Positions 63,932 to 64,000 of a stretch of DNA of 64,000 nucleotides are shown in pieces. The DNA is taken from contig NZ_JQBX01000003.1 of NCBI RefSeq assembly GCF_001437075.1, forward strand, positions 1 to 64,000, written 5' to 3'. The first letter of the stretch is position 1. Every line of letters starts with the position of its first letter. The notes under the pieces were generated by a model. The model saw only the letters and a list, made by a program, of their open reading frames with translations. It did not search any database and was not told where the DNA came from. The translations under genes were made by a program, and so were the position numbers. The DNA is from Pediococcus stilesii (lineage in GTDB: Bacteria; Bacillota; Bacilli; Lactobacillales; Lactobacillaceae).

Positions 63932-64000
63932 ATGATTTCGATTATTGCTTCAGATATGGATGGAACACTACTAAATGAAGAAATGCAAATTTCAAGTGCA
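63932..64000 (+). CDS. Cof-type HAD hydrolase, N-terminal fragment cut by the window edge
   Basis: Only 23 codons are visible, encoding ISIIASDMDGTLLNEEMQIS. SDMDGTLL is motif I of Cof-type (HAD-IIB) sugar phosphatases. The start ATG at 63932 has a weak GGATG upstream. The gene is divergent from ung and continues beyond the window. Confidence 0.75.
   Translation, partial: MISIIASDMDGTLLNEEMQISSA

Overview
The window looks like a chromosomal segment of a low-GC Gram-positive lactic acid bacterium of the family Lactobacillaceae. The evidence is the AT-rich composition, strong AGGAGG-type ribosome binding sites, a tmRNA whose tag reads AKNNNNSYALAA, cre (CcpA) sites, a TPP riboswitch over a thiamine-salvage operon, the sufCDSUB gene order, the cdaA-cdaR-glmM-glmS block and an oleate hydratase. 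Species was not determined. Most genes lie on the minus strand.

Region by region (plus-strand coordinates). 0.3-13.5 kb: a complete Wzx/Wzy-type exopolysaccharide operon read right to left. It holds a degenerate serine-hydrolase-like surface protein, the chain-length/tyrosine-kinase/phosphatase module, the priming transferase, four sugar or sugar-phosphate transferases including a Stealth protein, Wzy, UDP-galactopyranose mutase, Wzx and an O-acyltransferase. A sigma-A promoter is visible at its head. 13.6-16.7 kb: a matrixin-type metalloprotease, RecQ and an orphan gene. 16.8-20 kb: TPP riboswitch plus thiM-thiD-thiE-tenA. 20-23.6 kb: CsbD, TatD, Ndk, a ClC-family protein and a broken GNAT gene. 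23.7-26.4 kb: a persulfide-response operon (rhodanese, CoA-disulfide-reductase/rhodanese fusion, rhodanese, CstR) with its own operator. 26.5-30.4 kb: small stress and redox genes, arsenate reductase, a frameshifted Crp/Fnr regulator and an aldehyde dehydrogenase. 30.7-34.5 kb: tmRNA, a 49-residue ORF, LicD and a large GT-C-like membrane protein. 34.6-43.4 kb: a broken 2-hydroxyacid dehydrogenase and what appears to be one transcription unit, nrdD-nrdG-sufC-sufD-sufS-sufU-sufB, behind NrdR-like boxes. 43.6-50 kb: a frameshifted TMEM175-like channel, a HAD phosphatase and three c-di-GMP-type genes (one GGDEF, two EAL, one of them frameshifted). 50-54.2 kb: oleate hydratase, a P1B metal ATPase and an orphan. 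54.2-60.6 kb: an apparent small RNA gene, then glmS, glmM, cdaR, cdaA and murB. 60.6-64 kb: an oxidoreductase, an exonuclease, a GNAT, tsaE, ung and the start of a Cof-type HAD gene.

Two things stand out. First, the 110-bp gap after glmS holds a near-consensus promoter (TTGACA, 17 bp, TATCAT) whose -10 region overlaps a perfect cre site. It is followed about 90 nt later by an intrinsic terminator, with no plausible ORF between. The predicted RNA carries CUCCU and a long UC-rich single-stranded stretch, as expected of a catabolite-controlled regulatory RNA acting on Shine-Dalgarno sequences. Second, five genes are broken by single lesions: two in-frame TAA codons, two one-base losses in A6 runs, and one indel that removes a helix-turn-helix. 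This is either recent gene decay or, for the homopolymer cases, possible consensus error.
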